Below, one piece after another: positions 22,201 to 26,632 of a DNA stretch of 26,632 nucleotides. Where the stretch lies: NCBI GenBank assembly GCA_027600665.1, contig JADGJL010000291.1:1-26632 (forward strand). The letters are read 5' to 3'. This stretch comes from Irineochytrium annulatum. Lineage: Eukaryota; Chytridiomycota; Chytridiomycetes; Chytridiales; Chytridiaceae. Both the position numbers and the translations under genes were made by a program. The stretch's first letter is position 1; each line of letters begins with the position of its first letter. The notes under the pieces are model-generated. The model ran no database searches. It saw nothing but the letters and a program-made list of their open reading frames with translations, and had not been told where the DNA came from.

Positions 22201-23968
22201 TACTGTTATTAAGGTTCTTTTCCAGTGCTAGGATCAGATTTGAAGTCCCAGTGGGCGTCCTTGATCATGGAAGTAACGTTCCAACCTAATCCTGCTGTGC
22301 AACCACGGACATTTATCGCTCTTGGCGCCCTCAGCCGCGAAGGCACTGACGATACGACAATCTTGTTGACTCTCTCGTCGCTGTATACCCGGCTAAATTC
22401 GTACGACGACATGTCAAACAGCATGGTTGTCAGCATTATAATCTGCTTGACAAATATGGCGAAAGGGTTGGATTCAAAGTTAATTGCAGCGAAGCGAATG
22501 GCTGCAAAGGGAGAGGAAGTCTTGCCGATCGATCATCATCGCCTATTGCTTCTTCTGACCTGGGTCGGCATATCTCTTATTCAAATGGCAAATCCGCAAG
22601 TTTTCTCGGCAGCTGCGCAACTGGTGGAAGTGGCACTCCGAAGATTAGATGCGACGGACAGTTTCCAAGAGCTCGGCTTGGCAGATACGCTGATACAGGC
22701 GAGAGTACCGTTACAGGACGCAGCAAACGAACTGGATCGGTCCTTCAACGTGTGGTTCGGCGCCGACTTCTCGTTGGCAATGACCGTAAACCTCATTCGA
22801 GGACTGAAGCACCACTCCACCCGAGGAGTGACCTTATCACTGCTAAAGACGTTACTAGAGATCTCGGGGAGGGTCGAGGGCAGGTCCGCCGGCGTCGCCG
22901 GTGGCTTCCCGGCTGAATGGGTCGGCTGTATAACGGACTACGGAATCGGCTTCCTCGTCGCTCTTCTGCCGTCGGCTGCGAAGCCGTTCGAGCTATTCAA
23001 ATTTGGAGGCGTTCCAGCAGAGGACGTCGAAAGGGCAAGCGCGTCCGTGGAGTTCGCCAGCGCTGCTGCACGCTACAGAGCTATTATCAGCTTGTTTCCG
23101 CCAATGACAGACGAGTACCGAGCGATGACTATTAATAGCTTGATGGTTGTCCTTTTGGAAAACGCTGAGAGTGATATGGACGCCCGGTTTATCTATGGGT
23201 TCTTAGCTGAGAGCGCGATTGCAAATCCGGAAGTGTTTTCGCTAATGTAATCACCTTTTACGTTATTCGCTTAGTTTAACAAGATCTAACTCTATTTTAA
23301 GATACGAGTCGCTTCTTTCTCGAATGCAAGGCGTCGTGGCAACAAGCCAAGTACCGGAGACTTTAGACTCGGTCCAATCTATCTTCTGCACGATGTTAAG
23401 CAAAACGCCGGCAAACGCCCAATCGCAGGCGAATACACACCTTCACCCGTCACGAAGAACGTCGATATCGTCGACGACCTCCTCCGCCGTCTCCCTACTG
23501 GGCAGCGGCACGGGTGTCCCGTTCTCCGGCGGCTTTACGGCCCCGTTAGCCGCCGGGAGCGCGCCGCCGATACCGACGGCGTATGGCAACGCGATTGGAC
23601 GACGAACGGGTTCTCAAAGCACTAATGTCATTCATCGGGATAGTTCCTCTACTCAGGCGGGTGGACCGCCTCTTTCGACTTTGATGACGATCACACCGGA
23701 CGACGTCGCGAGTGGCGTTAATACTTCCGTGAGTGGCATTCAGCCATCAATGCTGTCGGCGAACGTCCCGGCGGTCAATTTCCTCAATGAGCTTGGCTTT
23801 AAGGGGCTTGCGGAAATGGGGTCTTTTAACTGCATCACGCGGTCGATCCGAATGTCAAACTCGCGCTTGGTTGCTATTGTTGTGAGGATGGTAGCGGAGT
23901 TAGTGCAGCATGTGCCGGATGATAAGGACATTTCGTCTGCTCCCGTTAGGTTGGAGACCGAAGAGTAG
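13256..23968 (+). CDS. Neurofibromin-type Ras GTPase-activating protein
   Basis: There are 16 exons: 13256-13882, 13947-14123, 14179-15010, 15067-15207, 15259-15617, 15670-15948, 16007-16141, 16210-17988, 18044-18842, 18897-19474, 19520-19978, 20026-20980, 21040-21380, 21424-22177, 22226-23246 and 23302-23968. They total 9903 nt, or 3300 residues (human NF1 about 2830, yeast Ira2 about 3080). The protein speeds GTP hydrolysis by Ras. Residues 1-190 are Pro/Gln/Ser-rich. Helical-repeat regions follow, with YTGFLCALGGVCLQ (about 1215) and MCQLVEVV. The RasGAP domain (about 1640-1900) has its arginine finger in LLRRNS (R1717) and the FLRF motif (R1830). Next come the Sec14-like module (about 2010-2190; VLYFIARKVQPDSIDMDLV, FDLVVDVTHF), the PH-like part (about 2200-2310), DVPGTLLNMAMLNLG, GLCIPANN, and further HEAT-like repeats (QSKIW, LRFLLMLSFHDKLDV). 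Near the end is a Ser/Thr/Gly-rich insert. It resembles animal NF1 closely along its whole length. Exon 1 and the last exon are the least certain. Confidence 0.95.
18843..18896 (+). other. In-frame 54-nt intron at the start of the RasGAP catalytic region
   Basis: A GTATGA donor and TTTGCAG acceptor bound 54 nt with no stop in the reading frame. Removing it joins LLEQEVART to EYAYDLLRRNS, which matches the family. Retaining it would insert 18 residues (GMKSLLDLWYRLSHILFA) seven residues ahead of the arginine finger. Confidence 0.8.
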
Positions 23969-24398
23969 CGATTTGCAAGACCGTGTTGGATCTCTCGTAA
24001 AGTCCGCTCTTCTGTTTGCTGTCATTTAAATCTTTTTCCCTTTACACAGCTATTTTACCCTTTACAATATTTTTTCCCTTTCTCCTACATTGTAGAGTGC
24101 GTTCATCGCCTTGATTCTCTTTTCCTTTGACATTTGCACCTCGTTCCCTTTCCAATTCAATAATCCTGATTTTAGCTATTGCACTGTGCCTCCTTTTTTC
24201 CTTTATCCTTGGAAAATCGTAAATACACGAAGACCGTTAATGTACCGATTATGTGGGCATGGAAGGCGTGGAAGCCGTTGATTTTAACTTGTACCACGGG
24301 CGTTGCGCTCACGCCCGCCACTCGATCGTCAACCCCTCGGGACCGCGCCCTCTCCCCGGGATCGTCCAGCGCACACTGGTCGAGCACGGTCCATCGCT
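23969..24398. promoter_or_regulatory. Pyrimidine-rich upstream region of the last gene
   Basis: These 430 bases separate the neurofibromin stop from the next start. The plus strand is strikingly C/T-rich, with repeated CCCTTT cores near 24037, 24058, 24076 and 24146 and related TTCCTTT runs near 24121 and 24198. In fungi such CT-rich blocks often sit upstream of transcription starts, so this is probably the promoter of the following gene plus the 3' flank of neurofibromin. No coding sequence is supported. Confidence 0.5.
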
Positions 24399-26632
24399 AT
24401 GTTCGCTCGCAGCAAGTCGAGCGCCGGCCTTAAGGAGGCAGCTGCAGCGCAAGCAGCCGCGGCCGCTGCTGCTGCTGCCAATGGCGAGGAGCCTGCACCG
24501 CGGATAGCACGATCAACGACGAAGCTCACCTCATCGACGTCCTCGACCTCGTCTATCCCGCAGTTGGCTCGGTCGAAGTCTAGGGATGCCGGGAGTCGGG
24601 GGCGGCTCGCGCCGTCAGCCGGTTCGTCCACACCCGCCCTGTCGCGATCGAAATCGAGGGATACGCGTGCTCCGGGATCAGGCTCGTCGTCGGCGTCCAG
24701 CCTGCGAGCCAAGTCGCCTGGGCCGAACTCGCCGGCGGCACTCCGCTCCAAATCGCCAGCCCCCCCGATGCCCATGTCGGCTTCTGCCTCCTCCCTCCGA
24801 GCAAGATCTCCGGCTCCATCGCCGAGTCTACGGTCCAAGTCCCCGCATCCCAGTCGAACTTCGCCCCCTTCGTCGCGAGCCAAATCTCCTAACCGGACGT
24901 CGCCTCCCCAGTCCCGCTCGGCATCCAACCCGGCGTTGAACGCGAAATCGCCGAAGCCGTCCCGGAGTGACAGAGCTCTTCCAACACCCCCGACGTCGCA
25001 GGCCCCGGCCCCTCCTGAAATGGCGAAAACAGGATCTGGACGGAACTACCTAGCCGAAAGCATTATGAAGGACGTGGTCGTTGTAACTTCAAAGGGGACA
25101 TTTATTGTGAAGTGTCCGGGGGATGCAACGGTCGCGTGGACATTGGATGCGGCCACGACGTTGATGATGCAGGGTAGCCAGAATGCTCTTGCGGGGTCCT
25201 CGGAGGCAGTTGGGTCGAATTCCGACTCGAGGACTCCGTTGGTGGCGGCGAGGACCGCGGATGGGACCGTGGCCAGGGATGACGAAAAGATCTTTAACAT
25301 TTGCAAGGAAAATAAGATCCTTTTTGCGATCACCGCCGACGAAGTCACCAATATACCGCCCGCGTTCCAGAATGCGTTCGCAGCAAACGGCGGTGCGGGT
25401 GGCAGTTCGGGGAAGCTCGGGAGCGCAGGGAGCCTAATGGGATCCGCGGACAGCCTTGGGGATGCGCCTCGGCCTGGACGTCGGAGGCGAACGATAGTGA
25501 GGGAGGGCGAGCTGGCCTCATTCGCGCCTCCAATACCGGAGGCAGGAAATGGTAGGGCGACTCCAACGCCTCACATGGACGTAGTGTCGTCCGCCGCGAC
25601 CGCGGCATTGTCTCGTGCGGACGATGCTGAAGCGAAGCGGGCACGCAACAATCGCCTTTCGCAGCAGAAAGTATTGGACCTGCAGGGAGTGATGAACGAT
25701 CTAGATTCTTGGGTTGCAGGTGCGCACTTCATTTGCAAATCTGGTTTTAACACTTTATCTTTAGATCTCGGAGCTGATGAGTCGCAGCCAGTAAAGTCAA
25801 AGGTTCCGAGTTTGCATGTTGGTCAAACGCGCTTAACTCGAGCCTCGATGGACGACACATCGTGGACAATTCGTTAGTGTTATTTTTTTCTTAAAAATTC
25901 TAACCGGACTTTAAGCGGACGCGAATGACTTCCTTCCCAGTGCGGACAGCGACGAAGAACGGAAACGAGCGGAAAGAAAATCAAAGCGATTGACACGAGC
26001 CTCCGCCCTTAGTATCCTTATGAACATAAGTGGGTCTATCTTAATGCATCTCGGTATTTATGCTTCACTTTCACAGCCACAGGTAAACCTAATGAGGCTG
26101 AAACTCCCTCGGCGAAGCTTGGCGCTGAACCACTGATCGCGAGTCCCATACTGGAGGATGGTAAGCATCTTGACCCCTGCTGCACCTCTGTAACAATGTT
26201 AGCCGAGGCGGAAAAGAATAGCGACGCGGCGTTCAAAGCAAATCCGGAGAAGAGCCCTGCTCGTCATTCGCCTACACCAGATGGTATCTGTCATACGTCT
26301 CTTCGTGGCTAATTACTTCAGCGCTTCCTTCTGCTAAGTCAGAAAGAATTCCCTCTCCCGCGAAGTCGAACAAAGACATTCGAGATACCGCTTCAGCTCC
26401 GGCATCGGCTGCAAATGGTAAGTAAAGGGTGTCGAAGTTACTCTTAATCACTTATATTTAGACGATGCACCTTGGTTTGCTGCCCCGAGACCAAAATCCC
26501 CCGTTCCGGAATGGATGCAAGAACTTGCGAAGGCCGACCCGACCCTTCCCATTCCATTACCACCACCACCTCCCCCCGTTGCCGACCCAATGTCGCCCGT
26601 ATCATCCGCAAAGGTCCCCGCAGGTCCACCCC
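24399..26632 (+). CDS. Unrecognised Ser/Lys/Pro-repeat protein (3' end outside window)
   Basis: Exons are 24399-25719, 25765-25872, 25916-26011 (or to 26029), 26077-26160, 26203-26283, 26322-26417 and 26462 to beyond the window edge. The start MFARSKSSAG is the first ATG in frame. Residues 14-27 are an Ala tract. Up to about residue 195 there are ten basic repeats of the form [LS]-[RN]-[SA]-[KR]-S-[PR] (for example LRSKSPAP, LRAKSPGP, SRAKSPNR), likely phosphorylation sites. A more ordered segment follows (about 208-330; DVVVVTSKGTFIVKCPGDAT, EKIFNICKENKILFAITADE). A basic stretch RPGRRRR and acidic/basic short exons come next, then WMQELAKADPTLPIP and a Pro run at the window end. All internal introns are phase 1. 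I recognise no family. A cytoskeletal or scaffold role is only a guess. Confidence 0.72.
24411..24990 (+). repeat. Degenerate RSKSP-type peptide repeats
   Basis: Ten copies of a 5-6 residue core, [RN]-[SA]-[KR]-S-[PR], occur at irregular spacing of about 8-30 residues within the first exon. Codons differ between copies, so the repetition is kept at protein level rather than as recent DNA duplication. Confidence 0.65.

Noticed and set aside
24303..24398. Extension of the last gene upstream to 24303
   Set aside because: The codon at 24303 is TTG, not ATG; the first in-frame ATG is at 24399.
24329..24928. 199-codon minus-strand open frame with repeated LGDLARR-like peptides
   Set aside because: The repeats are the complement of the RSKSP repeats on the plus strand; the plus-strand frame is longer and continues through spliced exons.
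1..26632. tRNA, rRNA, CRISPR array, long terminal repeat or intact transposase
   Set aside because: I looked across the window and saw no convincing cloverleaf, array of spaced repeats, terminal repeats or transposase/reverse-transcriptase motif; a tRNAscan or repeat search would be decisive.

Overview
The window reads as nuclear DNA of a fungus, most likely an early-diverging, chytrid-like one. The evidence is: many short spliceosomal introns (mostly 43-81 nt, GT-AG), compact spacing, a RIT1 gene (fungal/plant type initiator-tRNA modification), and a class C GPCR and a full neurofibromin of the kind lost or strongly diverged in yeasts. I assigned the lineage from gene content only, so treat it as an inference. 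I rebuilt the spliced genes by hand, joining reading frames at GT/AG (once GC/AG) boundaries so that conserved motifs were restored. All complete models sum to a multiple of three.

Layout. 1-132 (+): the last codons of a C-terminal-motor kinesin. 133-712: spacer with a decayed coiled-coil fragment on the minus strand. 713-2365 (+): coproporphyrinogen III oxidase with an unusual mitochondrial leader and membrane segment. 2366-3824: spacer with no gene I can support. 3825-4315 (-): small secreted protein. 4699-5267 (-) and 5463-7433 (+): a divergent pair, universal stress protein and RIT1. About 7545-8843 (-): coiled-coil pseudogene with frameshifts and stops. 9149-13008 (+): 17-exon class C (GABA-B-like) GPCR. 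13256-23968 (+): 16-exon neurofibromin-type RasGAP of about 3300 residues. 24399-26632 (+): 5' part of an unrecognised Ser/Lys/Pro-repeat protein that runs off the window.

Relations. The GPCR and neurofibromin genes are co-directional and only 247 nt apart. One is a nutrient or amino-acid-type receptor and the other a brake on Ras, so a functional link is possible, but the sequence shows only proximity. HEM13 (haem), RIT1 (translation initiation) and Usp are ordinary housekeeping or stress genes. The points most worth a second look are the fungal class C receptor with a 4-nt microexon and a GC-AG intron, the in-frame retainable intron just before the arginine finger of the RasGAP, the symmetric phase-1 exons of the last gene, and the intermembrane-space-type leader of the coproporphyrinogen oxidase. 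No tRNA, rRNA, CRISPR array or intact transposon was seen.
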